Assembly: GCA_015066105.1 (NCBI GenBank)
Contig: SVOY01000001.1
Coordinates: forward strand, 124,001-188,000
Length of the DNA stretch: 64,000 bases
Source of the DNA: Oscillospiraceae bacterium
Lineage (GTDB): Bacteria; Bacillota; Clostridia; Oscillospirales; Acutalibacteraceae
Direction of reading: 5' to 3'
The position numbers and the translations under genes are program-made. Numbering within the stretch: position 1 is the first letter of the stretch; each line of letters starts with the position of its first letter. Positions 1 to 8,565 of this stretch are shown piece by piece. The notes under the pieces were generated by a model. That model ran no database searches and was not told the origin of the DNA. It saw nothing but the letters and a program-made list of their open reading frames with translations.

Positions 1-1
1 T

Positions 2-1153
2 CTTAAGGATTATATGTTCAATTATGACCCCCGTCTTGACCCTTGGGAGACCGCAGTTGAGCTTAAGGAATATATCGACGACGTTCTTGCGGTAACGGGC
101 AAAAAGAAGGTAAACCTTATCGGCCGTTGTATGGGTGCCTGCTTTATTTCTGCTTATCTTTGCAGATACGGCCGCTCAAAGGTTGATACCGTAATTTATT
201 ATGCTTCAGCCGCCAAGGGCTCAAAAATCTGCAGTGAGCTGTTTTCGGGCAAGCTCAACTTTGATACGGCAACAATAAACAACTATGCAAGCGAATATAT
301 GGGTGACGATGAAATTTCTGCTCTTCTCGGTGCAATCGTCAACGTAACCTATACACTCAATATGCTTGGTATGGGCACGGACTTTGCTTCCGATATTTTC
401 GAGCAGCTTTCCGTTGAGGTATTTCCCGACCTTCTTCGCAGAACCTACGCCAATATGCCCTCTTATTGGGCAATGGTAGGCGAGGATGATTATGAGGACG
501 CCAAAAACTACATCTTCGGCGGATATGAGGAAGAATATGCAGGCCTTATCAAGAAGATAGACAACTATCACAACAAGGTTAAGGTGCCCCTTGACAAAAA
601 GCTCAAGCAGTACAGAAGCGACGGAATGAAAATCGCCGTTATCGCCAAGTATAACGTTCCCTTCCTTCCTCTTATTGAAAGCAGTAACGTGCAGGCTGAC
701 GGCAAGGTAGATATTACAGAGACCTCCTTCGGCGCAACCGCTGCCGAATACGGCAAGACCTTCACCGTGGATTATCTAAACGAGGCAAAGGAAAAGGGCA
801 CAATAGACTACGTTTCAGATGACCTTATCGTTGACGCCTCCTCCTGCCTCTTCCCGAATATGACCTGGTTTATAAGAGATATCGACCACAGCGAAATCCC
901 CAAGGTAATTGATACCCTTATGCTGAAAATTCTCAGAAGCAAGGGACAGAAATCCGTAAGAAGCTTTGAGGAGTATCCGCGCTTCACCTCGTACGACAGC
1001 GAAACGGGAAAGCTCACCCCCATTACGGGCACAATTCCCAGCGGAACAACGGGTAATGAGGGCGGCGGACTTTCCAACCTTCTCAGCGTTTTCTCATCCT
1101 TCTTCACAATTATTTTAAATGTTATCAAGCTGCTTATCAAGCAGACAGTTTAA
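2..1153 (+). CDS. alpha/beta hydrolase, 5' end outside the window
   Basis: The reading frame is already open at the window edge (four sense codons before the first ATG at 14), so the N-terminus lies upstream. From that ATG a strand-turn-helix nucleophile elbow of the form G-R-C-M-G places Cys39 as nucleophile, the arrangement of PHA synthase and related alpha/beta hydrolases rather than the usual serine. A D-H pair in W-F-I-R-D-I-D-H near residue 290 fits the catalytic histidine. The C-terminus is a Gly-rich linker and then about 25 hydrophobic residues, suggesting membrane association. Substrate unknown. The thioredoxin gene follows after 12 nt and may share the transcript. The class is fairly secure, the function is not. 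Confidence 0.75.
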   Translation, partial: LKDYMFNYDPRLDPWETAVELKEYIDDVLAVTGKKKVNLIGRCMGACFISAYLCRYGRSKVDTVIYYASAAKGSKICSELFSGKLNFDTATINNYASEYMGDDEISALLGAIVNVTYTLNMLGMGTDFASDIFEQLSVEVFPDLLRRTYANMPSYWAMVGEDDYEDAKNYIFGGYEEEYAGLIKKIDNYHNKVKVPLDKKLKQYRSDGMKIAVIAKYNVPFLPLIESSNVQADGKVDITETSFGATAAEYGKTFTVDYLNEAKEKGTIDYVSDDLIVDASSCLFPNMTWFIRDIDHSEIPKVIDTLMLKILRSKGQKSVRSFEEYPRFTSYDSETGKLTPITGTIPSGTTGNEGGGLSNLLSVFSSFFTIILNVIKLLIKQTV

Positions 1154-1165
1154 TGAGGTGAATTT

Positions 1166-1489
1166 ATGTCTTATATTGAGCTTTCAAAGGATAATTTTGA
1201 AAAAGAAGTTACAAACGAAAGGGACTGTCCCGTTCTTGTGGACTTCTGGGCAAGCTGGTGCGGACCCTGCCAGATGCTTTCTCCCGTCATTGACGAGCTG
1301 GCTGATGAGCTTGACGGCGAGGTTAAGGTCTGCAAAATGGATTGCGACGAAAACTCAGATTTCATTATGGAAATGGGCGTAATGACAATTCCTTGCCTTG
1401 TGCTTTTCAACGGCGGCGAGGAAAAGGGCAGACTTATCGGCTATAACGAAAAGGAAGCCATCATTGACTTCATAAACGAAAACAAATAA
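1166..1489 (+). CDS. trxA: thioredoxin
   Basis: A 107-residue cytoplasmic dithiol oxidoreductase. The active site W-C-G-P-C has its cysteines at residues 32 and 35, and the cis-proline turn M-T-I-P follows about 40 residues later, as in canonical thioredoxins. ATG is preceded by GAGGTG at a good distance. It reduces protein disulphides with electrons from thioredoxin reductase, which is not in this window. A second thioredoxin begins at the right edge of the window, so this organism has at least two paralogues. Confidence 0.95.
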   Translation: MSYIELSKDNFEKEVTNERDCPVLVDFWASWCGPCQMLSPVIDELADELDGEVKVCKMDCDENSDFIMEMGVMTIPCLVLFNGGEEKGRLIGYNEKEAIIDFINENK

Positions 1490-1496
1490 TTTGCAG

Positions 1497-1526
1497 GGAG
1501 CGACACTCTCGTCGCTCCGTTATTTA
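1497..1526 (+). terminator. hairpin after trxA
   Basis: An 8-bp perfect stem GGAGCGAC/GTCGCTCC with a 6-nt loop, followed by a T-containing but weak tail. It sits between trxA and the cyclophilin gene and could be a weak terminator or a processing/stability hairpin. Confidence 0.45.
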
Positions 1527-1548
1527 TGAAAACGGAGGACTCTATATT

Positions 1549-2052
1549 ATGGAAAACAAAATCATTAAGGTAACAATGGAAAACGGCACAGAGTACAGAA
1601 TTGAGCTCTATCCCGAATTTGCTCCCAAAACAGCTGCCAATTTTGTTTCACTTGTTGAAAGCGGCTTTTATAACGGCCTTACCTTCCACAGAATCATCCC
1701 CGGCTTTATGGCTCAGGGCGGTGACCCCGAGGGTACGGGTATGGGCGGAAGCAAGGATAAGATTTACGGCGAATTTGCCGCAAACGGCTGGACTGCCAAC
1801 AGCCTCAGCCACAAGAGGGGAGTAATCTCCATGGCAAGAAGCCAGGATATGAACTCAGCCTCAAGTCAGTTCTTCATCTGCTTTGACGATTGCACCTTCC
1901 TTGACGGTAACTATGCCGCCTTCGGCAAGGTTATTGAGGGAATGGAAAACGTTGATGCTCTTTGCGATGTGCCCAGAACCTTCAGTATGAGCGGTGAAAT
2001 GGCTTCTCCCGTAGAGCCTGTTGTTATCAAAGAGATGACAGTTGAAAAATAA
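1549..2052 (+). CDS. peptidyl-prolyl cis-trans isomerase, cyclophilin type
   Basis: A 167-residue cytosolic cyclophilin (no signal peptide). Visible family signatures are F-H-R-I-I-P-G-F with the catalytic Arg, M-A-Q-G-G-D-P, and S-S-Q-F-F-I further on. It catalyses X-Pro bond isomerisation during protein folding. An AACGGAGGA ribosome site precedes the ATG. Its placement between a thioredoxin and the rpmG-secE-nusG block suggests a general folding role. Confidence 0.95.
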   Translation: MENKIIKVTMENGTEYRIELYPEFAPKTAANFVSLVESGFYNGLTFHRIIPGFMAQGGDPEGTGMGGSKDKIYGEFAANGWTANSLSHKRGVISMARSQDMNSASSQFFICFDDCTFLDGNYAAFGKVIEGMENVDALCDVPRTFSMSGEMASPVEPVVIKEMTVEK

Positions 2053-2086
2053 ACAGAAAAAAATGTAAAAAGTTGCAAAAAAGCCC

Positions 2087-2115
2087 TTGACGGACGGTGT
2101 GTTATGTGTTAAAAT
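2087..2115 (+). promoter_or_regulatory. sigma-A promoter of rpmG-secE-nusG
   Basis: TTGACG and TAAAAT hexamers separated by exactly 17 bp. They lie 120 nt upstream of rpmG, leaving a long untranslated leader. Confidence 0.75.
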
Positions 2116-2234
2116 AATTGCACCTCTGATTGAGGGCTTTATTTTTGTGCCCTGAAAAAGAGGGAGGCCTTGCTGAGTTATCGGAAGTAGCGCCTTCCGG
2201 ATAACTAAAAATTCCTATAATGGAGGTGCCGTTC
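2116..2234 (+). promoter_or_regulatory. 5' leader of rpmG with hairpin
   Basis: About 110 nt of untranslated leader. It holds an imperfect hairpin at 2174-2206 (AGTTATC-GGAAG pairing with CTTCC-GGATAACT, one bulge). The hairpin has no T-tract, so it is not an obvious terminator. A role in mRNA stability or ribosomal-protein feedback is possible but unproven. Confidence 0.4.
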
Positions 2235-2384
2235 ATGAGAGTAAAAATTACTTTATCCTGCACAGAGTGCAAGCAGCGCAACTACAACACAATGAAAAAC
2301 AAAAAGAACAATCCCGATAGGTTGGAGATGAACAAGTATTGCAGATTCTGCAAGAAGCACACTCTCCACAAAGAAACCAAATAA
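2235..2384 (+). CDS. rpmG: 50S ribosomal protein L33
   Basis: A 49-residue protein starting M-R-V-K-I-T-L with two Cys pairs (C-T-E-C at 9-12 and C-R-F-C at 36-39), the zinc-binding C+ form of L33. ATG follows GGAGGTGCC. As in most Firmicutes it directly precedes secE and nusG. Retaining all four cysteines makes it the zinc-dependent paralogue type. Confidence 0.95.
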   Translation: MRVKITLSCTECKQRNYNTMKNKKNNPDRLEMNKYCRFCKKHTLHKETK

Positions 2385-2402
2385 TTACGGAGGTTAAGAG
2401 TA

Positions 2403-2924
2403 ATGGCTGACAAAGAAAAGAAAGTTGTTTCCGACTCCAAGGTTGAAAAGGCCACAACCGAGGAAAGCAAAGCAGCTGCTAAGGTTGCTAAGGCTGCAAA
2501 AGGCGGCAACAAAAAAGACAAGCCTAACTTCTTCTCCCGTGCAGGCAAGGGTACAAAGAAATTCTTCAAGGACTTCAAAGGCGAGTGCAAGAAGATTGAT
2601 TGGCCCGATGCTCAGACAATCCTCAAGAGTACCGGTGTGGTTCTGCTTGTGGTTGCTCTTGTTTCAGTATTTGTTTTCGCTCTTGACTTCGGTCTCAAAG
2701 AGGGCATCGAGGGTCTCAAGTATCTTGCAGTAGGTGAGGTTCAGGAAGAATCCGCTGAAGGCACAGAGGGTACATCTGAGAACGCAGATGACCACGAAGG
2801 TCACAACCACGACGAAGAGACAACAGAAGCTAAGAAGGAAGACACTACAAAAGAAGAAAAGACCACAAAGGCTAAGGAAGAAGATACTACCAAAGCTGAA
2901 AAAACCACTGCAAAAGCAGAATAA
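2403..2924 (+). CDS. secE: preprotein translocase subunit SecE with long extensions
   Basis: SecE is the small clamp subunit of the SecYEG channel. The conserved core runs from F-F-S-R-A-G through K-K-I-D-W-P and a single membrane span (T-G-V-V-L-L-V-V-A-L-V) at about residues 77-100. At 173 residues it is far longer than the usual ~60-80. A Lys/Ala-rich cytoplasmic head of ~45 residues comes first. After the span, an extracytoplasmic tail of ~65 residues is acidic and contains D-D-H-E-G-H-N-H-D-E followed by repeats of the K-E-E-D-T-T-K kind. Position between rpmG and nusG confirms identity. Confidence 0.93.
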   Translation: MADKEKKVVSDSKVEKATTEESKAAAKVAKAAKGGNKKDKPNFFSRAGKGTKKFFKDFKGECKKIDWPDAQTILKSTGVVLLVVALVSVFVFALDFGLKEGIEGLKYLAVGEVQEESAEGTEGTSENADDHEGHNHDEETTEAKKEDTTKEEKTTKAKEEDTTKAEKTTAKAE

Positions 2925-2949
2925 AAACGGTTTACAGGAGGTCTGACAA

Positions 2950-3519
2950 ATGGCAGAAGCCAGATGGTTTGTAGTACACACTTATTCAGGCTACGAAAAC
3001 AAGGTAGCATCAAACATCGCAACAGTTGTTGAAAACCGTAAGATGCAGGATCAGATTTTCGAGGTTAAAATTCCTACGGAAATCGTAACCGAAATCAAGG
3101 ACGATAAGGTACGCGAGATTGAGCGTAAGCTCTTCCCCGGCTACGTTATGGTCAAGGTTGCAACAATTTACAAAAAATGCGGTGAAAACGGAGAAGACGA
3201 AGAGCTTGGTATGACTGATGAGGCTTGGTACGTAATCAGAAATACCCGTGGCGTTACAGGCTTTGTAGGCCCCGACAGTAAGCAGCCTGTTCCCCTTTCA
3301 GATGAAGAGGTTATCGCACTCGGCATCGAAAAGAGAACAGTAAAGGTCAACTATGCAGTTGGCGACTTCGTCAATATTTTAAGCGGACCCTTCGACGGCT
3401 ACAGCGGTGTTGTTGACAGCATCGACGTAGAAAAGAACATTGTTGTCGTAATGATTTCAATGCTCGGCCGTGAAACACCCGTTGAGCTTGAGCTCAATCA
3501 GGTAGAGGTCGCAGAATAA
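2950..3519 (+). CDS. nusG: transcription termination/antitermination protein NusG
   Basis: A 189-residue protein with the NGN domain first (W-F-V-V-H-T-Y-S-G-Y-E-N, K-L-F-P-G-Y-V) and a C-terminal KOW motif (V-G-D-F-V-N-I-L-S-G-P-F-D-G) around residues 135-150. It binds RNA polymerase and modulates pausing and Rho function, and can link to ribosomal protein S10. AGGAGGT lies just upstream, 26 nt after secE, so the two are co-transcribed. Confidence 0.96.
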   Translation: MAEARWFVVHTYSGYENKVASNIATVVENRKMQDQIFEVKIPTEIVTEIKDDKVREIERKLFPGYVMVKVATIYKKCGENGEDEELGMTDEAWYVIRNTRGVTGFVGPDSKQPVPLSDEEVIALGIEKRTVKVNYAVGDFVNILSGPFDGYSGVVDSIDVEKNIVVVMISMLGRETPVELELNQVEVAE

Positions 3520-3548
3520 CAGCGATAAAAATCAAAAACGATAATTTT

Positions 3549-3653
3549 CGGCAAAATGCCGTTTATTATGTGGGGAGAATAACATCTCCCTGTGGGAGAT
3601 TTGTAAATACATTACAAATCGCCATCAACCACTAAATTTGGAGGTATAAAAAA
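3549..3653 (+). promoter_or_regulatory. rplK leader with overlapping hairpins
   Basis: Three stems lie between nusG and rplK. CGGCA-aaa-TGCCG (3549-3561) is followed by TTTATTA and may terminate weakly. ATCTCCC/GGGAGAT (3584-3600) shares three bases with a perfect 9-bp stem GATTTGTAA/TTACAAATC (3598-3620). The shared bases mean the last two stems cannot both form completely. The L11-L1 operon is known to be autoregulated by L1 in other bacteria; whether these stems mediate that is inference. Confidence 0.45.
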
Positions 3654-4079
3654 ATGGCTCAAAAAGTTGTAGGTTTAATTAAGCTCCAGATTCCTGCAGG
3701 TAAGGCTACACCCGCACCCCCTGTTGGTCCTGCTCTTGGTCAGCACGGTGTTAACATCATGGCTTTCACAAAGGAATTCAACGAGCGCACAAAGAATGAC
3801 ATCGGTCTTATCATTCCTGTTGTAATTACAGTTTACGCAGACCGCACATTCTCATTCGTAACAAAGACACCGCCCGCAGCAGTTCTTATCAAAAAGGCTT
3901 GCGGTATCGAAAGCGGTTCAGGCGTACCCAACAAGACTAAGGTAGCAACTATTACCAAGGAACAGGTAACTAAGATTGCAGAGCAGAAAATGCCCGACCT
4001 TAATGCAGCTACTGTTGAAGCAGCAGCAAGCATGATTGCCGGTACAGCTCGCTCAATGGGCATCGTAGTCGCTGACTAA
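3654..4079 (+). CDS. rplK: 50S ribosomal protein L11
   Basis: A 141-residue L11, the standard length. The Pro-rich N-terminal signature ([20 protein letters not shown]) and the C-terminal rRNA-binding domain are both present. It forms the GTPase-associated stalk base. A TTTGGAGGT ribosome site precedes ATG. rplA follows after 55 nt. Confidence 0.97.
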   Translation: MAQKVVGLIKLQIPAGKATPAPPVGPALGQHGVNIMAFTKEFNERTKNDIGLIIPVVITVYADRTFSFVTKTPPAAVLIKKACGIESGSGVPNKTKVATITKEQVTKIAEQKMPDLNAATVEAAASMIAGTARSMGIVVAD

Positions 4080-4134
4080 TGCCCGGGTGGGAGGAAAAAT
4101 CCGATTTAACCACTCTATAGGAGGATAAAAGACA

Positions 4135-4848
4135 ATGAAACATGGTAAAAAATATGTCGAAGGCGCAAAGCTTGTAGACAAGGCAAATCTTTATGATCCT
4201 GCAGAAGCACTTGAGCTTGCTTGCAAGACTGCTACTGCAAAGTTTGATGAAACAATCGAAGCTCACATCCGTCTCGGTGTTGACTCACGTCATGCTGACC
4301 AGCAGGTTCGCGGCGCTGTTGTTCTTCCCAACGGTACAGGTAAGAGCGTTCGTGTTGCTGTTTTCGCAAAGGGCGAAGAAGCAAAGGCAGCAGAGGCTGC
4401 AGGTGCTGAAGTTGTTGGCGCTGAAGACCTCGTTGCAAAGATCCAGGGCGAAGGCTGGATGGAATTCGATGTTGCTATCGCACATCCCAGCATGATGGGC
4501 CTTGTAGGTCGTCTCGGTAAGGTGCTCGGCCCCCGTGGTCTTATGCCCTCACCCAAGGCAGGTACAGTTACTCCCAACGTTGCTCAGGCTGTTACTGAAG
4601 CAAAGGCAGGTAAGATTGAGTACCGTCTTGACAAAACAAACATCATTCACTGCCCCATCGGTAAGGCATCCTTCGGCGCAGAAAAGCTTATGGAGAACTT
4701 CACAACTCTTCTTGACGCTGTTATCAAGGCAAAGCCCGCCGCTGCAAAGGGTCAGTACATCCGCTCCTGCGTAGTTACAGCTACAATGGGCCCCGGCGTT
4801 AAAATCAACCCCTCAAAGGTTGGCTCAGCAGCTGCTGAAGCAAAATAA
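4135..4848 (+). CDS. rplA: 50S ribosomal protein L1
   Basis: A 237-residue L1 of usual length with the signature [14 protein letters not shown] near residue 126. L1 builds the mobile stalk at the E site and is the classic repressor of its own operon. Strong TAGGAGGA ribosome site. Nothing unusual. Confidence 0.97.
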   Translation: MKHGKKYVEGAKLVDKANLYDPAEALELACKTATAKFDETIEAHIRLGVDSRHADQQVRGAVVLPNGTGKSVRVAVFAKGEEAKAAEAAGAEVVGAEDLVAKIQGEGWMEFDVAIAHPSMMGLVGRLGKVLGPRGLMPSPKAGTVTPNVAQAVTEAKAGKIEYRLDKTNIIHCPIGKASFGAEKLMENFTTLLDAVIKAKPAAAKGQYIRSCVVTATMGPGVKINPSKVGSAAAEAK

Positions 4849-4860
4849 TTTAAAAAATAC

Positions 4861-4889
4861 TTGACAAGGCAAAAGCTTTGTGGTATTAT
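4861..4889 (+). promoter_or_regulatory. sigma-A promoter of rplJ-rplL
   Basis: TTGACA and TATTAT with 17-bp spacing. It begins 12 nt after the rplA stop, so rplJL has its own promoter inside the ribosomal cluster. Confidence 0.8.
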
Positions 4890-4894
4890 ACTTA

Positions 4895-5035
4895 AGCTGT
4901 CCAGCCCTAAGACAGCAGGTGTAAGACTTAAAGGTTAAATTATTAACCGCCTGCCGAGGAACGGAGCATAATTAATTGATTTTTTGATTAACTATGTCAC
5001 CCTTTCTCTCGGTATGAGGGAAAGGGTTTTTCTTA
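4895..5035 (+). ncRNA. L10 leader RNA (rplJ autoregulatory leader)
   Basis: The CTGTC-CAGCCCTAAGACAG hairpin, then CAGGTGTAAGAC and CGCCTGCCGAGGA, match the architecture of the Firmicutes L10 leader family. In that family the L10-L12 complex binds the leader RNA. Downstream is a strong terminator hairpin (4999-5010 with 5016-5027) and TTTTTCTT, so the element likely works by transcription attenuation. Confidence 0.85.
4999..5033 (+). terminator. attenuator terminator in the L10 leader
   Basis: ACCCTTTCTCTC pairs with GAGGGAAAGGGT around a 5-nt loop and is followed by a T-tract. It lies inside the leader, 46 nt before the rplJ start. Confidence 0.8.
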
Positions 5036-5079
5036 TCCTACACCCAGGGTACTAAAAATATTACAGGAGGTGAATTCAT

Positions 5080-5619
5080 TTGCCCAGCGCTAACGTTTTA
5101 GAACAGAAGAAGGTTGTTGTTGCTAATCTTACCGAAAGACTTAACAACTCAATCGCAGGTGTAATCGTTGACTACAAGGGTATCAACGTTGCTGACGACA
5201 CAGCTCTTCGTAAGGAGCTTCGTGAAGCAGGCGTTGAATACACAGTTGTTAAGAACACACTCTTAAAGCTTGCTATTGCAAACACTGAGCTCAACGGTCT
5301 TGACGCAGTCCTCGAAGGTACAACTGCTATCGCTACAAGTGCAGATGATTACGTTGCTGCAGCTCGCATTCTCAGCAAGTTTGCAGACAGCCACAAGAAT
5401 TTCGAAATTAAGAACGGTTTCATCGACAAGGAAGTTATCGGCCTTGATAAGATTTCAGGTCTTGCAAAGCTTCCCTCAAGAGAAATCCTTCTTGCAAATG
5501 TTCTCGGTGCTTTCCAGGCTCCCATTTCAGCATTTGCACGTGCTATCCAGGCTATCGTAGACAAGGATGGCGAAGCTGCTCCCGCAGAAGAAGCTGTAGA
5601 AGCTCCTGCAGAAGCATAA
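5080..5619 (+). CDS. rplJ: 50S ribosomal protein L10
   Basis: A 179-residue L10 that anchors L7/L12 dimers to the ribosome. The conserved core Y-T-V-V-K-N-T-L and the K-L-P-S-R-E region are present. The C-terminus ends in an Ala/Glu-rich tail. The start is TTG at 5080, chosen because AGGAGGTGA lies 7-13 nt upstream and no better ATG exists. It is controlled by the preceding leader and followed by rplL. Confidence 0.96.
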   Translation: MPSANVLEQKKVVVANLTERLNNSIAGVIVDYKGINVADDTALRKELREAGVEYTVVKNTLLKLAIANTELNGLDAVLEGTTAIATSADDYVAAARILSKFADSHKNFEIKNGFIDKEVIGLDKISGLAKLPSREILLANVLGAFQAPISAFARAIQAIVDKDGEAAPAEEAVEAPAEA

Positions 5620-5659
5620 TCAAACTTTTAAAATTACATTTATTTGGAGGTAAAATACC

Positions 5660-6037
5660 ATGGCATCAGAAAAAATTACTGCTATCATTGAAGAACTTAA
5701 GACTCTCACAGTTCTCGAGCTTTCAGAGCTCGTACACGCTGTTGAAGATGAATTCGGCGTATCCGCTGCTGCTGCAGTTGTAGCTGCAGGCCCCGTAGCT
5801 GCTGAAGCTGCTGCTGCAGAAGAGAAGACAGAATTTGACCTTGAACTCACAGAAGTTGGCGCAAACAAGATTGCTGTTATCAAGGTTGTTCGTGAAATCA
5901 CAGGTCTTGGCCTTAAGGAAGCTAAGGAAGCTGTTGACGGCGCTCCCAAGGTTCTTAAGGAAGGCATGTCAAAGGAAGACGCTGAAGCAGCTGCTAAGAA
6001 GTTTGAAGAAGCAGGCGCAAAGGCAACAGTTAAATAA
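5660..6037 (+). CDS. rplL: 50S ribosomal protein L7/L12
   Basis: A 125-residue stalk protein with an N-terminal dimerisation segment, an Ala-rich hinge (residues ~34-55) and the C-terminal factor-binding domain ([18 protein letters not shown]). It recruits translational GTPases. A perfect terminator follows within 35 nt. Confidence 0.97.
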   Translation: MASEKITAIIEELKTLTVLELSELVHAVEDEFGVSAAAAVVAAGPVAAEAAAAEEKTEFDLELTEVGANKIAVIKVVREITGLGLKEAKEAVDGAPKVLKEGMSKEDAEAAAKKFEEAGAKATVK

Positions 6038-6070
6038 TTTAACTGACATTAAAACCTTTTGTAATGAAGA

Positions 6071-6101
6071 AACCTCTCACTTACGGGTGAGAGGTTTTTT
6101 G
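6071..6101 (+). terminator. rplJL terminator
   Basis: AACCTCTCAC pairs with GTGAGAGGTT around a short loop, followed by six Ts. A textbook intrinsic terminator. Confidence 0.9.
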
Positions 6102-6213
6102 TTGTATAAATACAAGGTTAAATGTGCTTTAACTGACCGTGTTATATTTAATTTTTTCTGACCTCGCCGGTCGGGCGTTACTTTCTTATAAGAAAGTAAC
6201 CAAAGAATTTTAC

Positions 6214-7215
6214 TTATTTTATTTCATAGGTGGTTGTGGCCTTTAAATTCATTCCCACATCAGCCGTAAAGGAGCCTACACCGCCCGTTGACATAACCGT
6301 TACGGGCTGAGTGATAATAAGCCTTGTCAGCTTACCCTCAGCGTTGGTCTCTGCCTTGATTTCAGCACCGGGGTACTGAATGTCGGCACTCACAATTTTT
6401 ACGGGACCGAGGGCGAAGGTGGCAAAATCAAGCACGTCGGTAGCAGAGTCAACATACTGAGGCATCACCGTCTGACCGTTTGCGAAGCTTGAGGAGTCTG
6501 CCTTGAATTTAAGGGTAATCGTACCGCTTGCATCCTTTTCTGCGCTTAAAAGGTCGTCAGCCGTTACATCGGGTGCGCTCTTTGCGGCTGGGGGTAAAAA
6601 GGCAGAGAGGCTTACCTTGCCGTCCTCCTTGGCTTTTCCGTTTGAAAAATTATAGGTAATGTCCGTTTCGGGTATAAGCTTTGCCATAAAAGCGTTGATT
6701 GTTTCGGTGGATACAGGCAGAGAAAAATGAGTGATTTCCATATTGATTTTCTCTGTTTTGTGAATGTTAATGCTTTCCTTGCTTGCCTTAACCGCACCTA
6801 CAAGGTCGTTATATTGCTTGCATATTTCCTCTGTTGAAAGCACGGCGGGGGCAGCTGTTGTGGTTGCGGAGGTTGTGGGCAGGGTTGCTGCAGAGGGCGC
6901 AGTTGTTGCATTTGCGTTGGGTGCAACAGTCAGTGCGGGCAGGGTGGTGCTTGGCACTGTTGTTGTTACAGTTGTGGGAGTTGATGTAGTGGTTGAAGCT
7001 TCGGGCGTATTGCCTGTGTCGCGCATTATTACCGCAATAGCCGCAACAATCAGCAGAACACCTGCCGCAACAATCAGCTTATGGTTTCTCTTTTTTCTTT
7101 CAAGGGCCGTATCTCTCACCTCGGGCTGACCTCTGAAAAGAGCACCGCATTTTTTGCAGAAATTTGCATTTTCGGGGTTTTCTGTCTGACAGTAGGGGCA
7201 AATTTTAAGTATCAT
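6214..7215 (-). CDS. zinc-ribbon membrane-anchored protein of unknown function
   Basis: A 333-residue protein. Residues 1-30 form a zinc ribbon (C-P-Y-C at 6-9, C-K-K-C at 20-23). A single membrane span follows at ~45-65 (L-I-V-A-A-G-V-L-L-I-V-A-A-I-A-V-I-M). Then comes a Thr/Ala-rich linker of ~60 residues, and an extracytoplasmic domain of ~200 residues that I cannot assign. The arrangement implies a cytoplasmic ribbon with an external domain. It ends near the L7/L12 terminator on the opposite strand. No partner is obvious. Confidence 0.8.
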   Translation of the reverse strand: MILKICPYCQTENPENANFCKKCGALFRGQPEVRDTALERKKRNHKLIVAAGVLLIVAAIAVIMRDTGNTPEASTTTSTPTTVTTTVPSTTLPALTVAPNANATTAPSAATLPTTSATTTAAPAVLSTEEICKQYNDLVGAVKASKESINIHKTEKINMEITHFSLPVSTETINAFMAKLIPETDITYNFSNGKAKEDGKVSLSAFLPPAAKSAPDVTADDLLSAEKDASGTITLKFKADSSSFANGQTVMPQYVDSATDVLDFATFALGPVKIVSADIQYPGAEIKAETNAEGKLTRLIITQPVTVMSTGGVGSFTADVGMNLKATTTYEIK

Positions 7216-7239
7216 AGCTTTTCTCCTTTTGACGGATTT

Positions 7240-8541
7240 TTATCTTATCACTTTATATATAAGGGGTGAGGGCTCTTTTTTATTACTGCTTATTTTTATT
7301 GCATCAAGAAAAAGCCTTTCGGCAGACTCGATGCTTTTTTTGTTGTTTGTGTAGAGAGTGGCGAGCAAGTCGCCCTTTTCAACTCTGTCGCAGGTCTTTT
7401 TGTTGAGGATTATGCCTGCCGCAAAGTCAATGGAGTCGTCCTTTTTCGCTCTTCCCGCACCGAGTATAACACTCGATGAGCCTATCATTTCAGCGTTCAT
7501 ACGCTCTATATAACCGCTTTCACGGGCGATAATTCTGTGACAGAATTCCGCCTTCGGAAAAAGCTCCGGGTTTTCAATCTGCTCGAGTGAGCCGCCCTGA
7601 GAGGCGATGAATTCCTTGAATTTTTCAAAGGCCGCGCCGCTTTCAAGCTGAGCTTCTGCCTTTTTGCAGCCTTCTTCAGCAGTAACACCCTCGGCAAGTG
7701 CAATAATGTTACCTGCAAGCACAAGGCAGACCTCACGCAAATCCTCACTGCCCTTGCCCTTAAGCACCTCAACGGCTTCAATAACCTCAAGACTGTTGCC
7801 GATGTTTTTTCCGAGAGGAGTGTCCATATCGGAAATCACCGCCGCAACGCGTCTGCCTGCACTGTTTCCTATATCCACCATTTTACGGGAAAGCTCCTCA
7901 GCCTCCTCGGGTGTTTTCATAAAAGCTCCGCTGCCCGTTTTAACGTCGAGAACAATGCACTGTGCTCCGGCGGCGAGCTTTTTGCTCATAATGCTCGAGG
8001 CAATCAGCGGCATTGAGCCTACGGTAGCCGTTGAATCTCTGAGTGCGTAAAGCATCTTATCTGCGGGGGCAAGGTCGCCGGACTGACCTACAACGCATAT
8101 GCCGTGCTTTTTCACGTTTTCTGTAAAGGCCTCGGGAGAAAGGGACGTGCAAAAGCCCTTGATTGCTTCAAGCTTATCAATCGTGCCGCCCGTGTGACCG
8201 AGACCTCTGCCGCTCATTTTTGCCGTTTTCAGGCCGAGGGAGGCTACGATGGGAGCCACAATAAGGGTAGTTTTATCACCGACACCGCCCGTTGAGTGCT
8301 TGTCAACGGTAATGCCGTCAATTCCGCTCAAATCAAGCATATCGCCGCTTTCGGCCATCTCCTTTGTGAGGGTCACGGTTTCCCTTTCCGTCATACCGTT
8401 GAGGTAAATTGCCATAAGAAGTGCCGAGGCGTGGTAGTGCTCAATCTCGCCCTTAACGTAGCCCTTTACAAAATAGCGGATTTCCTCATCGCTGAGCTCC
8501 GCTTTGTCGCGCTTATGAGCAATTATATCATAGATTCTCAT
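7240..8541 (-). CDS. pdp: pyrimidine-nucleoside phosphorylase
   Basis: 433 residues, the normal length for the thymidine/pyrimidine phosphorylase family. The signature S-G-R-G-L-G-H-T-G-G-T-I-D-K-L is present, as is the phosphate-binding D-K-H-S-T-G-G-V-G-D-K near residue 80. It cleaves uridine, deoxyuridine and thymidine with phosphate. It lies directly downstream of the nucleoside ABC importer genes on the same strand, 24 nt after the second permease, which fits a nucleoside salvage operon. Confidence 0.95.
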   Translation of the reverse strand: MRIYDIIAHKRDKAELSDEEIRYFVKGYVKGEIEHYHASALLMAIYLNGMTERETVTLTKEMAESGDMLDLSGIDGITVDKHSTGGVGDKTTLIVAPIVASLGLKTAKMSGRGLGHTGGTIDKLEAIKGFCTSLSPEAFTENVKKHGICVVGQSGDLAPADKMLYALRDSTATVGSMPLIASSIMSKKLAAGAQCIVLDVKTGSGAFMKTPEEAEELSRKMVDIGNSAGRRVAAVISDMDTPLGKNIGNSLEVIEAVEVLKGKGSEDLREVCLVLAGNIIALAEGVTAEEGCKKAEAQLESGAAFEKFKEFIASQGGSLEQIENPELFPKAEFCHRIIARESGYIERMNAEMIGSSSVILGAGRAKKDDSIDFAAGIILNKKTCDRVEKGDLLATLYTNNKKSIESAERLFLDAIKISSNKKEPSPLIYKVIR

Positions 8542-8565
8542 TTTATCATATCCTTTTCAAGAAGT

